Positions 30,128-40,526 are shown, counted from the stretch's first letter. The stretch is 64,000 nucleotides of DNA from Pseudomonas kermanshahensis (GCF_014269205.2 NZ_JABWRY020000001.1:4092001-4156000); one strand, 5' to 3'. Translations and numbers: made by a program. Notes: a model not told the origin generated them from the sequence alone.

Positions 30128-31066
30128 TCAGGCCAGCGCCGCACGGGTGGCGGCGACGGCGTCAGGGGTATTGAGGTTGTAGGTGGTGACACCGTCGGCG
30201 CAACGCTTGTTGAGGCCGGCGAGGACTTTGCCCGGGCCGCACTCGACCAGGTTGACCGCGCCATTGGCGGCCAGGGTCTGCACGCACTCGACCCAGCGCA
30301 CGGGCTGGTAAAGCTGTGCCAGCAGGTCATGCTTGAGCGCATCGAGGTCGGCGGCGATAGCGGCGGTGACGTTCTGCACCACCGGGATCTGCGGGGCCTT
30401 CCATTCGATGGCGTTGACCGATTCGGCAAAACGCTCGGCAGCCGGCTTCATCAAGGCGCAGTGCGACGGCACGCTGACCGCCAGCGGCAGGGCGCGCTTG
30501 GCACCGGCCTCTTTGCACAGCGCCATGGCACGGTCCACGGCAGCCGTGTTACCCGCGATCACGACCTGGCCTGGCGAGTTGAAGTTCACCGCGCTGACCA
30601 CTTCATCTTCGGCGGCCTTGGCACAGATATCGACCACTACGGCGTCGTCCAGGCCGAGAATCGCGGCCATGGCGCCGTGACCGGCAGGCACGGCCTCCTG
30701 CATCAGTTCGCCACGGCGCTTGACCAGCTTCACTGCATCTTTGAGCGACAGGCTGCCAGCGGCAACCAAGGCGCTGTATTCACCCAAGCTGTGGCCGGAA
30801 ACGAACGCCGGCTGCGCGCCGCCCTCTTCCAACCACAGGCGCCACAGGGCGATCGAGGCAGTGAGGATGGCCGGCTGGGTCTTGTCGGTTTGGTTGAGTT
30901 GTTCTTCCGGGCCTTCCTGGACCAGCTTCCACAGGTCATAGCCCAGAGCCTCGGAGGCCTCCTTGAAGGTCTCAACGATCACCGGCTTTTCGGCGCCCAA
31001 TTCCTTGAGCATGCCGAGCGACTGGGAACCTTGACCGGGAAAGACGAATGCGAGGGATGCAGACAT
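30128..31066 (-). CDS. fabD: malonyl-CoA:ACP transacylase
   Basis: Transfers malonyl groups from CoA to ACP. A 312-residue transacylase: FPGQGSQ motif at residues 9-15, nucleophile serine in FVSGHSLGEYSALVAAGS near 92, the arginine region RRGELMQEAV near 115, and the catalytic-histidine region SVPSHCALMKPA near 200. It lies 15 bp upstream of fabG. Confidence 0.97.
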   Translation of the reverse strand: MSASLAFVFPGQGSQSLGMLKELGAEKPVIVETFKEASEALGYDLWKLVQEGPEEQLNQTDKTQPAILTASIALWRLWLEEGGAQPAFVSGHSLGEYSALVAAGSLSLKDAVKLVKRRGELMQEAVPAGHGAMAAILGLDDAVVVDICAKAAEDEVVSAVNFNSPGQVVIAGNTAAVDRAMALCKEAGAKRALPLAVSVPSHCALMKPAAERFAESVNAIEWKAPQIPVVQNVTAAIAADLDALKHDLLAQLYQPVRWVECVQTLAANGAVNLVECGPGKVLAGLNKRCADGVTTYNLNTPDAVAATRAALA

Positions 31067-31192
31067 TGAACAAGCCCTTATGATCTTGTCGTCGGATAGG
31101 GTGCGCCGGGCATCAGCCTGACGCGGAATCTGAAAACTTGGATGGAGACGCGGACCAAGCGGTCACATTTAAGCACTTCATCGGCGAATTGC

Positions 31193-32203
31193 CTAAGGCA
31201 ACAGGTCTTCAAGGCGGCCATGCAGCCGCTGCGGCAAGTTTTCCTGAATCTCGATCAGCGCCCGCTGAATCGCACTCTGAAAGCCCTGCACACCTGCCGA
31301 ACCGTGACTCTTGATGACGATCCCCTGCAAACCCAGGAAACTCGCACCGTTGTGCCGCGCCGGCGCCAGGTCAGCCTGCAGGCGCTTGAGCAGTGGCATG
31401 GCCAGCGCGCCGGCAGCGCGCGACAACACGCCACCCTTGAACAGCGTCTCGATGCGCGCAGCGATCATCGTCGCCAGGCCCTCGCTGGATTTGAGCAGGA
31501 TGTTGCCGACAAAACCGTCACACACCACCACGTCAGCCTCGCCGCGGTACAGGCCATCGCCTTCGACGAAGCCCACATAGTTAAGCCCACGGGCGTTCTG
31601 CAGCAAGGTGGCCGCCAGCTTGACCTGCTGGTTGCCCTTGATGTCCTCGGTGCCGATATTCAACAGCGCCACGCGCGGCCGATGCACACCCAGCGCCTGG
31701 GCGGCCACCGAGCCCATCACGGCGAACTGGAAGAGGTTCTCGGCACTGCAATCGACATTGGCACCCAGGTCGAGCAACTGGCAGTACCCCGCCTGAGTCG
31801 GGATCGCCGCCACCATGGCCGGCCGATCGATACCCGGCAGGGTTTTGAGCACGAAACGCGACAACGCCATCAGCGCCCCGGTGTTGCCGGCACTCACGCA
31901 GGCCTGGGCCTTGCCGTCACGCACCAGTTCGAGCGCAATGCGCATCGACGAATCCGGTTTGCCACGCAACGCCTGGGATGGCCGCTCGTCCATGCCAATC
32001 ACCTCGCTGGCCGCGACAATCTGCAGGCGCGCGCGATCCGCCGCCGCAAGGCCGCTGACAAGATCTTCAAGGAGGGAGGGTTGACCGACGAGGGTCAGGT
32101 GCAGCGAGGGAGTAGCCGAAAGGCAGGCAATGCTAGCCTGGACAATGCTGCGGGGACCGAAGTCCCCGCCCATTGCGTCGATCGCGATGATCTGAGCGGA
32201 CAA
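31193..32203 (-). CDS. plsX: phosphate acyltransferase
   Basis: Makes acyl-phosphate from acyl-ACP at the start of phospholipid synthesis; 336 residues. The start is TTG 32203 (read [17 protein letters not shown]), which lies 3 bp after rpmF. Family motifs: [11 protein letters not shown] at residues 7-17, [11 protein letters not shown] near 103 and [16 protein letters not shown] near 230. The unusual TTG start is supported by the AMGGD motif, which is always close to the N-terminus. Confidence 0.95.
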   Translation of the reverse strand: MSAQIIAIDAMGGDFGPRSIVQASIACLSATPSLHLTLVGQPSLLEDLVSGLAAADRARLQIVAASEVIGMDERPSQALRGKPDSSMRIALELVRDGKAQACVSAGNTGALMALSRFVLKTLPGIDRPAMVAAIPTQAGYCQLLDLGANVDCSAENLFQFAVMGSVAAQALGVHRPRVALLNIGTEDIKGNQQVKLAATLLQNARGLNYVGFVEGDGLYRGEADVVVCDGFVGNILLKSSEGLATMIAARIETLFKGGVLSRAAGALAMPLLKRLQADLAPARHNGASFLGLQGIVIKSHGSAGVQGFQSAIQRALIEIQENLPQRLHGRLEDLLP

Positions 32204-32206
32204 GGA

Positions 32207-32389
32207 TTACTCGTCAGCGCCCTTGTCGACCACTTTGCGACCACGGTATACGCCTTCTGGCGATACGTGGTGGCGCAGGTGAACTTCACCGGTGGTTTTC
32301 TCTACCGACAGCGCGTTTTCCGACAGAGCGTCGTGCGAACGGCGCATGTCACGGGCAGAGCGGGATTTTTTGTTCTGCTGAACAGCCAT
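32207..32389 (-). CDS. rpmF: 50S ribosomal protein L32
   Basis: A 60-residue basic ribosomal protein ([22 protein letters not shown]...). It has no CxxC zinc ribbon, the usual form in gammaproteobacteria. It lies between yceD and plsX in the conserved yceD-rpmF-plsX-fab order. Confidence 0.97.
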   Translation of the reverse strand: MAVQQNKKSRSARDMRRSHDALSENALSVEKTTGEVHLRHHVSPEGVYRGRKVVDKGADE

Positions 32390-32402
32390 AATTGATTAAC
32401 TC

Positions 32403-32930
32403 CTAAACGTTTGGGTCACGCTTTAACTGCGCCAAAACACTGAACGGGTTGGACCGCGATACCTCGTCCTTGCTCGAATCGGGCTCGTCTGCGCCCGCCG
32501 GCTGCTGGCATTCTTCCGGATGATGAGCAGGCACGATTGGCAAGGCGAGCAGAAGCTCCTCCTCGACCAGCGCCTGCAGATCCAATGGATCTTCGCCCAG
32601 TTCCAGCACGTCATAGCCTTTCGGCAACGACTGGGTATTCGCACCCTCCTTCACCACGGCGTAAGTACATTCGCTGTGGATCGGCAGGGTGACCAGCTCA
32701 AGACAACGCTGGCAAACCATCTTGACCTCGACGTCGAGCTCGCTGTGGATAACCACCACGTGCTGTTCATCTCGTTCAAAATTTAACTTCGCCTGCACCG
32801 TACCGACATTGTCGGAAAGCGGGTCGCAGAGTCTTTCCAAATCAGCGAGTTGCAGCGAACCGTTAAGGGTTACGCCACGATCGGCTAATTTGCGCGGGTC
32901 AACGTGAGGTGGAATCGGGTCATTCAACAT
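32403..32930 (-). CDS. yceD: YceD family protein (DUF177)
   Basis: A 175-residue conserved protein linked to 23S rRNA maturation in some bacteria and plants. The metal-binding-like CQRCLE pair is near residue 74, with the ending VSRSNPFSVLAQLKRDPNV. It is first in a leftward operon with rpmF and plsX (13 and 3 bp gaps). The exact role here is inferred from the family only. Confidence 0.92.
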   Translation of the reverse strand: MLNDPIPPHVDPRKLADRGVTLNGSLQLADLERLCDPLSDNVGTVQAKLNFERDEQHVVVIHSELDVEVKMVCQRCLELVTLPIHSECTYAVVKEGANTQSLPKGYDVLELGEDPLDLQALVEEELLLALPIVPAHHPEECQQPAGADEPDSSKDEVSRSNPFSVLAQLKRDPNV

Positions 32931-33026
32931 AGGCGCAGCATTCTAGGGATGCCCCCCGCACCTGTCAAAGGAAATTAGGCGGCATGTTGCATGTTAGAAT
33001 TTGGTTCAACTGACCAGGAGTCTACC

Positions 33027-33605
33027 ATGCTTCCCTTATTACTGGCTTCCAGCTCCCCTTATCGACGCGAACTGCTCGCCCGCCTGCGCCTGCCATTCAC
33101 CTGCGCAAGCCCCGATATAGACGAGCAGCGACTGGGTGACGAGCCTGCCGTGGAGCTGGTACGGCGCCTGGCCAGGCAAAAGGCTGAGGCATTGGCGGGC
33201 AGCCACCCAGGGCACCTGATCATTGGCTCTGACCAGGTCGCTGTGCTGGGTGAACAGATCCTGGGCAAGCCACACACCTTCGCCCGCGCCTGCGAGCAGC
33301 TGCTGGAGGCGAGCGGGCAGCAAGTGACCTTCCTGACCGGGCTGGCACTGCTGAACAGCGCCACGGGGCACTGCCAGGTCGATTGCGTGCCCTTTACCGT
33401 CACCATGCGTGAATTGGACCGCAAACGGGTCGAGCGCTATGTAACGGCAGAACAGCCGCTGGATTGCGCCGGGAGCTTTAAGGCGGAAGGGCTGGGGGTG
33501 AGCTTATTCCAAAGCACGCACGGTTGCGATGCGACCAGCCTGGTGGGGCTGCCGCTGATTCGGCTGGTGGATATGTTGACGAAGGAAGGGGTGGAGATAC
33601 CTTAG
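33027..33605 (+). CDS. yceF: Maf/YceF nucleotide pyrophosphatase
   Basis: A Maf-family house-cleaning pyrophosphatase, 192 residues. LLASSSPYRRELLARLRLPF at the start, IIGSDQVAVLGEQILGKP near residue 68 and SLFQSTHGCDATSLVGLPL near 158 are the conserved motifs. The HGCDATSLVGLPL segment is typical of YceF, which acts on m7GTP. I chose ATG 33027 with AGGAG 6 nt upstream over a 12-codon longer form. It is divergent from yceD. Confidence 0.94.
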   Translation: MLPLLLASSSPYRRELLARLRLPFTCASPDIDEQRLGDEPAVELVRRLARQKAEALAGSHPGHLIIGSDQVAVLGEQILGKPHTFARACEQLLEASGQQVTFLTGLALLNSATGHCQVDCVPFTVTMRELDRKRVERYVTAEQPLDCAGSFKAEGLGVSLFQSTHGCDATSLVGLPLIRLVDMLTKEGVEIP

Positions 33606-33650
33606 GCTCAACATTTGTGGCGCTTATGAGATTGAGCGCCGCCTGCGCGG

Positions 33651-33677
33651 CGCTTCGCAGCACAAGGCTGCTCCTAC
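33651..33677. repeat. single REP half-unit
   Basis: CGCTTCGCAGCACAAGGCTGCTCCTAC, one arm of the REP core, between the convergent maf/yceF and sppA. Confidence 0.6.
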
Positions 33678-33760
33678 AGTTGTTTCGGGCCAATTATTTC
33701 TGGGACATGGGCGCGGGCGGCGCCTGATCTCACAGGCACCAAAACTGCGACGGTGAACCC

Positions 33761-34750
33761 TCAGCGCAACGACGGCCCCTGGAACCCCATATACATCGCC
33801 AGATGCTCCGCCACGCTCGCGCCCAGCCGCTTCGAGAAGCGATCAAACGGCGATTCCTCGACCGTGAAATCCACCAACTCCTTCTCGCCGACAATCTCCC
33901 GCGCGACATAGCTGGCACTGCCCAGGCCATCCACCAGCCCCAGCGCCTTGGCCTGCTCGCCAGTCCAGATCAGGCCACTGAACAGCTCCGGGTGCTCTTT
34001 GTCTTTCAGGCGGTCACCCCGCCCCTGCTTGACCATGGCGATGAACTGCTGGTGCGTGGTGTTCAGCACACCCTGCCAGAACGCACGCTCTTCCGGCTTC
34101 TCTGGCGAGAACGGGTCCAGGAAGGCCTTGTGCTCGCCTGCAGTGTACGTGCGTCGCTCGACCCCAAGCTTCTCCATCGACCCGACAAACCCGTAACCCG
34201 CTGCCGTCACCCCGATGGAGCCGACCAGGCTAGCCTTGTCGGCATAGATCTCGTCCGCCGCACTGGCAATGTAGTAAGCACCGGAAGCGCCCAGGTCGGT
34301 AATTACCGCATACAGCTTGATGGCCGGGTACTCGGCACGCAGGCGACGAATCTCGTCATATACATAACCCGCCTGCACCGGGCTGCCGCCTGGGCTGTTG
34401 ATGCGCAGCACCACCGCCTTGGTCTTGGCGTCCTTGAACGCCTCACGCAGGCTCTTGACGAGGTTATCGGCACTGGCAGCCTCCTGGTCGGCGATCACGC
34501 CGCGCACCTCGATCAGCGCCGTATGGCTGGCACTGCGCGAAGCCGCCTTGTCCATGTCCATCAGCGGCGTGAACAGCATCAGCATGCCGAACAGGTAGAC
34601 GAAGGTCAGCAGCTTGAAGAAGATCCCCCAGCGACGCGCGCGACGCTGCTCCTGGACGCCCGCCAGCAGGGTCTTCTCCAACAGCTTCCAACTCTTGCGC
34701 TCTTCGCGCTCCTCGGGTTCGGACTCAGGGGCTTTCCATTCGTCTGCCAT
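33761..34750 (-). CDS. sppA: signal peptide peptidase SppA
   Basis: A membrane-anchored S49 peptidase that cuts cleaved signal peptides. 329 residues from ATG 34750 (MADEWKAPESEPEEREERKS), an acidic/basic N-terminus, one transmembrane helix near residues 45-65 (GIFFKLLTFVYLFGMLMLFT), then LRINSPGGSPVQAGYVYDEI and DLGASGAYYIASAADEIYADKASLVGSIGV with the probable nucleophile Ser. It is of the short, single-domain class. It runs leftward together with the HAD gene (23 bp gap). Confidence 0.92.
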   Translation of the reverse strand: MADEWKAPESEPEEREERKSWKLLEKTLLAGVQEQRRARRWGIFFKLLTFVYLFGMLMLFTPLMDMDKAASRSASHTALIEVRGVIADQEAASADNLVKSLREAFKDAKTKAVVLRINSPGGSPVQAGYVYDEIRRLRAEYPAIKLYAVITDLGASGAYYIASAADEIYADKASLVGSIGVTAAGYGFVGSMEKLGVERRTYTAGEHKAFLDPFSPEKPEERAFWQGVLNTTHQQFIAMVKQGRGDRLKDKEHPELFSGLIWTGEQAKALGLVDGLGSASYVAREIVGEKELVDFTVEESPFDRFSKRLGASVAEHLAMYMGFQGPSLR

Positions 34751-34773
34751 GCTTACCTGCCTTGGACGTGAAA

Positions 34774-35433
34774 TTACGCGGAACGGCCCAGCCACTCACG
34801 CAACTGGGAAAAATGATTGATGCACAGCTGCGGGCCGAATTCGGCCAATGCCTGCAACGACATCGCGCCATACCCGACAGCCACCGAATGCATGCCAGCA
34901 TTGCTGGCCATCTGCAGGTCGAACGCCGAATCGCCGACCATCAGCGCACGTTCTGGTTCGACACCACAATGGCCGAGAATTTCCTCGAGCATCAGCGGGT
35001 GCGGCTTGCCACGGGTCTCGTCGGCAGCACGGGTGATGTCGAAAAACTGCTCCCAGCCATTGGCCTTGAGCACCCGATCCAAGCCGCGACGCGCCTTGCC
35101 GGTCGCCACCGCCAGGCGGTAACCCTCTGCACGGAAGGCATCCAGCGACTCGACCACGCCCTCGAACAACGGCGAGGGCTGCTGATCGAGCGCCATGTAG
35201 ATGTCGGCGTAGTGCTGCCGGAAGCGCTCGAGCGCTACCGGCGTCAGGTGCGGGTACAGGGTATGGATCGCCTCGCCCAGGGCCAGACCGATGATGCCCT
35301 TGACCGCCTCTTCGTGGCTTGGCGCCTCACCGGCACGCTCAGCGGCGGCATTCATCGCCTCGACGATGCGGCCGATGGAATCGGCCAGGGTGCCATCCCA
35401 GTCGAAAATCAGCAGTTCATACGGCTTTTTCAT
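34774..35433 (-). CDS. HAD-superfamily phosphatase (Gph-like)
   Basis: A 219-residue phosphatase. The HAD motifs are: I FDWDGTLADS at residues 10-19, II VATGKARRGLD near 108, III KPHPLMLEE near 143 and IV ALMVGDSAFDLQMASNAG near 163. It resembles phosphoglycolate-phosphatase-like enzymes, but the substrate cannot be read from sequence. It runs with rluC (3-bp gap) and sppA in one leftward group. Confidence 0.92.
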   Translation of the reverse strand: MKKPYELLIFDWDGTLADSIGRIVEAMNAAAERAGEAPSHEEAVKGIIGLALGEAIHTLYPHLTPVALERFRQHYADIYMALDQQPSPLFEGVVESLDAFRAEGYRLAVATGKARRGLDRVLKANGWEQFFDITRAADETRGKPHPLMLEEILGHCGVEPERALMVGDSAFDLQMASNAGMHSVAVGYGAMSLQALAEFGPQLCINHFSQLREWLGRSA

Positions 35434-35436
35434 AGA

Positions 35437-36393
35437 TCAGGACGCACTCAAACGCTCAACCGTCTTAGCCCACACCTCATCCACCGGCGCCTCGAGCTTG
35501 AGCTCGCCGCCGTCAGGCAGCGGCACGGTCAGGGCGTAGGCATGCAGGAACAGGCGCTTGCCGCCCAGCTCGCGGATTTCGCGGCTGAAGTCTTCATCGC
35601 CGTACTTGCTGTCGCCTGCGATCATGTGCCCAGCATGCAAGGTGTGCACACGAATCTGGTGAGTACGACCGGTGATCGGGCGCGCCTCGACAATGGTTGC
35701 GAACTCGCCAAAACGGCGCAGCACGCGGAACAGGGTCAGCGCTTCCTTGCCCTCGTCATTGACCTCGACCATACGCTCGCCAGAACGCAGGTTGCTCTTG
35801 AGCAACGGTGCGTTGACCTGCTTCTTGGCGGTCGGCCAATGGCCGCGCACCAAGGCCATGTAGCGCTTGTCGACACCGTCGCCACGCAATGCGGCATGCA
35901 GGTGGCGCAGCATGCTGCGCTTCTTGGCGATCATCAGCAGGCCGGACGTGTCGCGGTCCAGGCGGTGCACCAGTTCAAGTTCCTTGGCGTCCGGGCGCAG
36001 TTGGCGCAGCGCCTCGATCACACCAAAGCTCAGGCCACTGCCGCCATGCACGGCAATACCGGCCGGCTTGTTCATCACGATCAGCGCTTTGTCTTCATAG
36101 ACAATCGCCGCTTCCAGGCGCTGCAACAGGCCTTGCGCCACCGGCGCAGGCGCATCACGCTCGGGCAAGCGGACGGGCGGTACCCGCACGATATCGCCGG
36201 CCTGAATCTTGTACTCAGGCTTGACGCGCCCCTTGTTGACCCGCACTTCACCCTTGCGCAGGATGCGGTAGACAAGCGTCTTGGGCACGCCCTTGAGGGC
36301 CGTGATGAGGAAATTGTCGATGCGTTGGCCGGCAAGCTCCGGCGCGACTTCGATCAGCTGAACGCCGGAAGTCGGAGGGGTATTGGTCGTCAT
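35437..36393 (-). CDS. rluC: 23S rRNA pseudouridine synthase RluC
   Basis: Makes pseudouridines 955, 2504 and 2580 of 23S rRNA. 318 residues from ATG 36393 ([16 protein letters not shown]). An N-terminal S4 RNA-binding domain (about 15-75, [34 protein letters not shown]) is followed by the catalytic domain with the aspartate motif [20 protein letters not shown] near residue 145 and the [14 protein letters not shown] region. An in-frame 75-codon upstream extension overlaps the rne promoter and was dropped. Confidence 0.95.
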   Translation of the reverse strand: MTTNTPPTSGVQLIEVAPELAGQRIDNFLITALKGVPKTLVYRILRKGEVRVNKGRVKPEYKIQAGDIVRVPPVRLPERDAPAPVAQGLLQRLEAAIVYEDKALIVMNKPAGIAVHGGSGLSFGVIEALRQLRPDAKELELVHRLDRDTSGLLMIAKKRSMLRHLHAALRGDGVDKRYMALVRGHWPTAKKQVNAPLLKSNLRSGERMVEVNDEGKEALTLFRVLRRFGEFATIVEARPITGRTHQIRVHTLHAGHMIAGDSKYGDEDFSREIRELGGKRLFLHAYALTVPLPDGGELKLEAPVDEVWAKTVERLSAS

Positions 36394-36421
36394 CAAGGGA
36401 TCATAACAATTTTTTATGGAA

Positions 36422-36450
36422 TTGAAGCACTTAATCATTGCTGCTATAGT
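36422..36450 (+). promoter_or_regulatory. rne promoter
   Basis: TTGAAG (36422-36427), a 17-nt spacer and TATAGT (36445-36450), the best sigma70 match between rluC and rne. It implies a start near 36457, about 740 nt before the rne ATG. Confidence 0.75.
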
Positions 36451-36456
36451 CGCGAA

Positions 36457-37194
36457 CGCCGCCAAAAGCGGCAGGCCAGCGGCACCAGGCTCTTCGCCGG
36501 TCCCTGACCTTCGCAATTCTCCAGGACGCGAGGCCGTCCTACGGGGTTTTCGCCAGTTTACCGAATTGCCTGGAATCGCCACCAGCGCTGTGTAGAGAAG
36601 ACCGAAAAAAAACGACAAGTGCGGTGTTTCACCTGCTTACCCGATTCTTTTCGCTGCACCTCTGCCCGCCTCGTCGCTTCCACGCAACGCACGGCGAATG
36701 CTTCGGAAATACCTGCCTTGGACATGAATGGCGCCAGCGCGGAACCCGCGCTGGCGAAAAATGCAACCCGTTGCGGATTCAGCGCGCGGCAGCACCCGAA
36801 TTATCAGGGATACGTGCAGGGTGGAGATGCACAGCCCTCGGACCGTGTAGCACCGCGTCCGGCCACCGGCCCACTGACATGGGCGGCGAGCGGATAAGGT
36901 CCTGAAACAGATGCCTCCGGGCGTCCACGGCTGAAGGTTGATTCCTCCTCCTGACTGAGTGCACTTGGCCCGCTGGGTTGATTCGGATACCTATTCGAAA
37001 GCCACAAGGGCCAGCTAGGCACCGCAGCAAACAGGACGCGTCGTCGTGACAACGGCAGGCTGGGCAACCGGCTGGTGCCGAACGTCGCTCGACACGGGGG
37101 TGGCCCCGCCACCCTTTGCGCACCTTGGCACCGACCATGAGACGTCGTGTGTGCCGAACGCCGTTTCCGGCAGCCCGGAAACCGACGGTACAAC
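36457..37194 (+). promoter_or_regulatory. long rne 5' leader, probably containing the Pseudomonas rne-II motif
   Basis: About 738 nt without a credible gene lie between the predicted transcription start and rne. They contain a strong 11-bp hairpin at 36732-36756 (CGCCAGCGCGG/CCGCGCTGGCG, loop AAC) and other GC-rich inverted repeats. Enteric rne has a 5' leader through which RNase E limits its own mRNA, and a conserved Pseudomonas rne-II structure is known in this position (recalled, not searched). Short ORFs in it look like chance. Confidence 0.65.
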
Positions 37195-40100
37195 ATGAAA
37201 AGAATGCTGATTAACGCAACTCAACCCGAAGAGTTGCGTGTAGCCCTGGTGGACGGCCAACGCCTCTACGACCTGGACATCGAGTCCGGCGCCCGTGAGC
37301 AGAAAAAGGCCAACATCTACAAAGGCAAGATCACCCGCATCGAACCTAGCCTCGAAGCCGCCTTCGTCGACTTCGGCTCCGAACGTCACGGCTTCCTGCC
37401 GCTGAAAGAAATCTCCCGCGAGTACTTCAAGAAGTCCCCCGAAGGCCGCGTCAACATCAAGGACGTCCTCAGCGAAGGCCAGGAAGTCATCGTCCAGGTC
37501 GAGAAGGAAGAGCGCGGCAACAAAGGCGCCGCCCTCACCACCTTCATCAGCCTGGCCGGCCGCTACCTGGTGCTGATGCCTAACAACCCACGCGCTGGCG
37601 GCATCTCCCGCCGCATCGAAGGCGAAGAGCGCAACGAGCTGCGCGAAGCCCTGAACGGCCTGACCGTGCCGGGCGACATGGGCCTGATCGTGCGCACTGC
37701 CGGCCTTGGCCGCAGCAGCGAAGAAATGCAATGGGACCTCGACTACCTGCTGCAGCTGTGGACCGCCATCAAGGAAGCTTCCCTTGACCGCGCCGCGCCA
37801 TTCCTGATCTATCAGGAAAGCAACGTCATCATCCGCGCCATCCGCGACTACCTGCGCCAGGACATCGGCGAAGTGCTGATCGACAGCATGGACGCTCAGG
37901 AAGAAGCCCTGACCTTCATCCGCCAGGTGATGCCGCAGTACGCCAGCAAGGTCAAGCTGTACGAAGACAGCGTCCCGCTGTTCAACCGCTTCCAGATCGA
38001 GAGCCAGATCGAGACCGCCTTCCAGCGCGTCGTCGACCTGCCGTCCGGCGGCTCGATCGTAATCGACCCGACCGAGGCCCTGGTCTCTATCGACATCAAC
38101 TCGGCGCGCGCCACCAAAGGCAGCGACATCGAGGAAACCGCCCTGCAGACCAACCTGGAAGCGGCCGAAGAAATCGCCCGCCAACTGCGTCTGCGTGATA
38201 TCGGCGGCCTGATCGTCATCGACTTCATCGACATGACCCCGGCCAAAAACCAGCGCGCCGTCGAAGAGCGTGTGCGTGAGTGCCTTGAGGCCGACCGCGC
38301 CCGCGTTCAGGTTGGCCGTATCTCGCGCTTCGGCCTGCTGGAAATGTCCCGTCAGCGCCTGCGCCCATCGCTGGGCGAAAGCAGCGGCATCGTCTGCCCA
38401 CGCTGCTCGGGTACCGGCATCATCCGCGACGTCGAGTCGCTGTCGCTGGCCATCCTGCGCCTGATCGAGGAAGAAGCGCTGAAGGACCGCACTGCCGAAG
38501 TGCGCGCCCAGGTGCCGATCCCGGTCGCTGCTTTCCTGCTGAACGAGAAACGCAACTCGATCACCAAGATCGAACTGCGCACCCGTGCACGCATCATCAT
38601 CCTGCCGAACGATCACCTGGAAACCCCGCACTTCGAAGTCCAGCGCCTGCGCGACGACAACCCTGAAGTGCTGAACAACCTGTCCAGCTACGAGATCGCC
38701 GCCACCGAAACCGAAGAAGCGCCGCAGCCGACCGCCACCCGCACCCTGGTTCGCCAGGAAGCCGCGGTGAAGACTGCCCCGGCCCGCGCCAACGCGCCGG
38801 TGCCGAGCACTGTCGAAGAGCCGCAGCAGCCTGCCGCACCTGTAGCCCCAGCGCCAAGCGCCCCAGAGCCAAGCCTGTTCAAAGGCCTGGTCAAGTCGCT
38901 GGTCAGCCTGTTCGCCGGCAAGGACGAACCGGTCGCCGCACCGGCCGTCACAGCCGAAAAACCAGCTGCTGAACGCACCCCACGCAACGAAGAGCGTCGC
39001 AACGGCCGCCAGCAGACCCGCAACCGTAACGGCCGTCGCGACGAAGAGCGCAAGCCACGCGAAGAGCGTGCCGAGCGCGCACCACGCGAAGAGCGTCAGC
39101 CTCGCGAAGAACGCGCACCACGTGAAGAACGTGCCCCGCGTGAAGAACGTGCACCGCGTGAAGAACGTGCACCGCGCGAAGAGCGCCAACCACGTCAGCC
39201 TCGCGAAGACCGTCGTGGCAACCGCGAAGAACGCCCGGTACGCGAACTGCGCGAGCCGCTGGAAGCCACGCCGGCACCCGCTGCCCGTGAAGAGCGCCAG
39301 CCACGCGAAGAGCGTGTAGCCCGTGAAGAACGCGCCCCACGCGAAGAGCGTGCACCGCGTGAAGAGCGTGCCCCTCGCGAAGAGCGCGCGCCGCGTGAAG
39401 AACGTGCTCCGCGTGAAGAGCGTGCTCCGCGTGAAGAGCGTGCCCCACGTGAAGAACGCGCACCCCGCGAAGAACGCGCCCCACGTGAAGAGCGTGCCCC
39501 ACGCCCACCGCGTGAAGAGCGCCAGCCACGTGCCAGCGAAGAAGCCACCGAGCAGGCTGCAGAGCTTGCCGAAGAGCAACTGCCGAACGAAGAGTTGCTG
39601 CAAGACGAGCAGGAAGGCGCCGATGGCGAGCGTCCGCGCCGCCGTTCCCGCGGCCAGCGTCGTCGCAGCAACCGTCGCGAGCGTCAGCGCAATGCCAACG
39701 GTGAGCTGATCGAAGGTAGCGAAGACGACGGCAGCGAAGAGCAGCCACAACAGCACCAGGCCAGCGAGCTGGGTGCCGAACTGGCTGCCGGCCTGGCTGT
39801 GACCGCGGCTGTTGCCAGCAGCAGCATCAGTGCCGATGCCGAAGCCCAAGCCAATCAGCAGGCCGAGCGCGCCACCGCTGAAGTCGCCGAAACCGACACC
39901 CGCGAAGTCGCCAAGCCCGCCGAGCAGGTCGAAGCCGTTGCACAGGCCGAGGAAGTCGCCATTGCTCCGGTGGTCGAACAACCTGTCAGCGAACCCGTAG
40001 TGGTGGAAGCGACTGCCGAACCTGTGGTTGAAGTTGCGCCACAGCCGGTCGTGGAAGAAGCCCCTGCGGCCGAACCTGCAGTGGTTGCCGAAGCCCCAGT

Positions 40101-40440
40101 GGAAGCTCCAGCGGTCGAAGCCGGTGAAATCGAAAAGGCCCCGGCCTTCATCGAACAGGCACCGGTCATTGAAGCACCTGCTCCGGCTGCCGAAGCCCAA
40201 CCGGAAGTGGTCGCTGAGCCTGCTCCAGTTGCGGTAGAGCCCGCACCGGTCGAAGCACCTGTCGTGGTTGAAACCGCCACTGTAATGCTGGCAAACGGCC
40301 GCGCGCCTAACGACCCACGTGAAGTGCGTCGCCGCAAGCGTGAAGCCGAGGCTGCGGCTAAAGCCGCGCAGGAAGCTGCTGCATCGACGCAGGAAACTGC
40401 CCTGGAAACCGCTGATGAGCACAAACCTCATCACGGCTGA
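37195..40440 (+). CDS. rne: ribonuclease E
   Basis: The essential endoribonuclease that organises the RNA degradosome. 1081 residues from ATG 37195 ([21 protein letters not shown]). The catalytic half (about 1-530) has an S1 domain (residues 35-120), 5'-sensor and DNase I-like regions with the metal-binding aspartates in [13 protein letters not shown] near 300 and [16 protein letters not shown] near 340, and the zinc-link CPRCSGTG near 402. The C-terminal half is disordered: two PREERA arrays (about 621-666 and 702-775), arginine-rich [18 protein letters not shown] near 815, then Ala/Pro/Glu-rich acidic sequence, and a basic tail ([18 protein letters not shown]). Confidence 0.97.
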   Translation: MKRMLINATQPEELRVALVDGQRLYDLDIESGAREQKKANIYKGKITRIEPSLEAAFVDFGSERHGFLPLKEISREYFKKSPEGRVNIKDVLSEGQEVIVQVEKEERGNKGAALTTFISLAGRYLVLMPNNPRAGGISRRIEGEERNELREALNGLTVPGDMGLIVRTAGLGRSSEEMQWDLDYLLQLWTAIKEASLDRAAPFLIYQESNVIIRAIRDYLRQDIGEVLIDSMDAQEEALTFIRQVMPQYASKVKLYEDSVPLFNRFQIESQIETAFQRVVDLPSGGSIVIDPTEALVSIDINSARATKGSDIEETALQTNLEAAEEIARQLRLRDIGGLIVIDFIDMTPAKNQRAVEERVRECLEADRARVQVGRISRFGLLEMSRQRLRPSLGESSGIVCPRCSGTGIIRDVESLSLAILRLIEEEALKDRTAEVRAQVPIPVAAFLLNEKRNSITKIELRTRARIIILPNDHLETPHFEVQRLRDDNPEVLNNLSSYEIAATETEEAPQPTATRTLVRQEAAVKTAPARANAPVPSTVEEPQQPAAPVAPAPSAPEPSLFKGLVKSLVSLFAGKDEPVAAPAVTAEKPAAERTPRNEERRNGRQQTRNRNGRRDEERKPREERAERAPREERQPREERAPREERAPREERAPREERAPREERQPRQPREDRRGNREERPVRELREPLEATPAPAAREERQPREERVAREERAPREERAPREERAPREERAPREERAPREERAPREERAPREERAPREERAPREERAPRPPREERQPRASEEATEQAAELAEEQLPNEELLQDEQEGADGERPRRRSRGQRRRSNRRERQRNANGELIEGSEDDGSEEQPQQHQASELGAELAAGLAVTAAVASSSISADAEAQANQQAERATAEVAETDTREVAKPAEQVEAVAQAEEVAIAPVVEQPVSEPVVVEATAEPVVEVAPQPVVEEAPAAEPAVVAEAPVEAPAVEAGEIEKAPAFIEQAPVIEAPAPAAEAQPEVVAEPAPVAVEPAPVEAPVVVETATVMLANGRAPNDPREVRRRKREAEAAAKAAQEAAASTQETALETADEHKPHHG
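39055..39190 (+). repeat. PREERA tandem repeat array 1 in rne
   Basis: Seven or so 18-bp units of the type CGTGAAGAACGTGCACCG, encoding PREERA with variants PREERQ. The codons of the repeats alternate between GAA/GAG and CGT/CGC, so the array is protein-selected rather than a simple recent expansion. Confidence 0.85.
39298..39519 (+). repeat. PREERA tandem repeat array 2 in rne
   Basis: About twelve 18-bp units encoding [12 protein letters not shown], separated from array 1 by roughly 100 bp of non-repetitive sequence. It is the longest homogeneous run and the likeliest place for repeat-number change. Confidence 0.88.
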
Positions 40441-40460
40441 TAGCCAAGGCTGAATGAAAA

Positions 40461-40493
40461 AGCCCCGCCAGTGCGAACTGGCGGGGCTTTTTC
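40461..40493 (+). terminator. rne terminator
   Basis: AGCCCCGCCAGT and ACTGGCGGGGCT form a 12-bp stem with a GCGA loop, followed by TTTTTC. It lies 20 bp after the rne stop. Confidence 0.93.
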
Positions 40494-40526
40494 TTGCTTG
40501 CCTCTATTTCAGGCCGCCCGAATCAG

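Noticed and set aside
35437..36618. A 75-codon N-terminal extension of rluC
   Set aside because: It would cover the rne promoter and shows no similarity to the S4 domain start; the ATG at 36393 gives the family length.
36619..36897. Short ORFs inside the rne leader
   Set aside because: No ribosome-binding site or coding-like composition, and they overlap the predicted structured RNA.
39298..39519. Direct repeats resembling a CRISPR-like array
   Set aside because: They are in-frame 18-bp protein repeats with no spacers and no cas genes nearby.
37015..40434. A 1139-codon open frame on the minus strand opposite rne
   Set aside because: It mirrors rne, whose GC-rich codon bias and PREERA repeats leave few stops on the other strand. 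The product is Phe/Arg-rich nonsense with no known domain and no ribosome-binding site or promoter.
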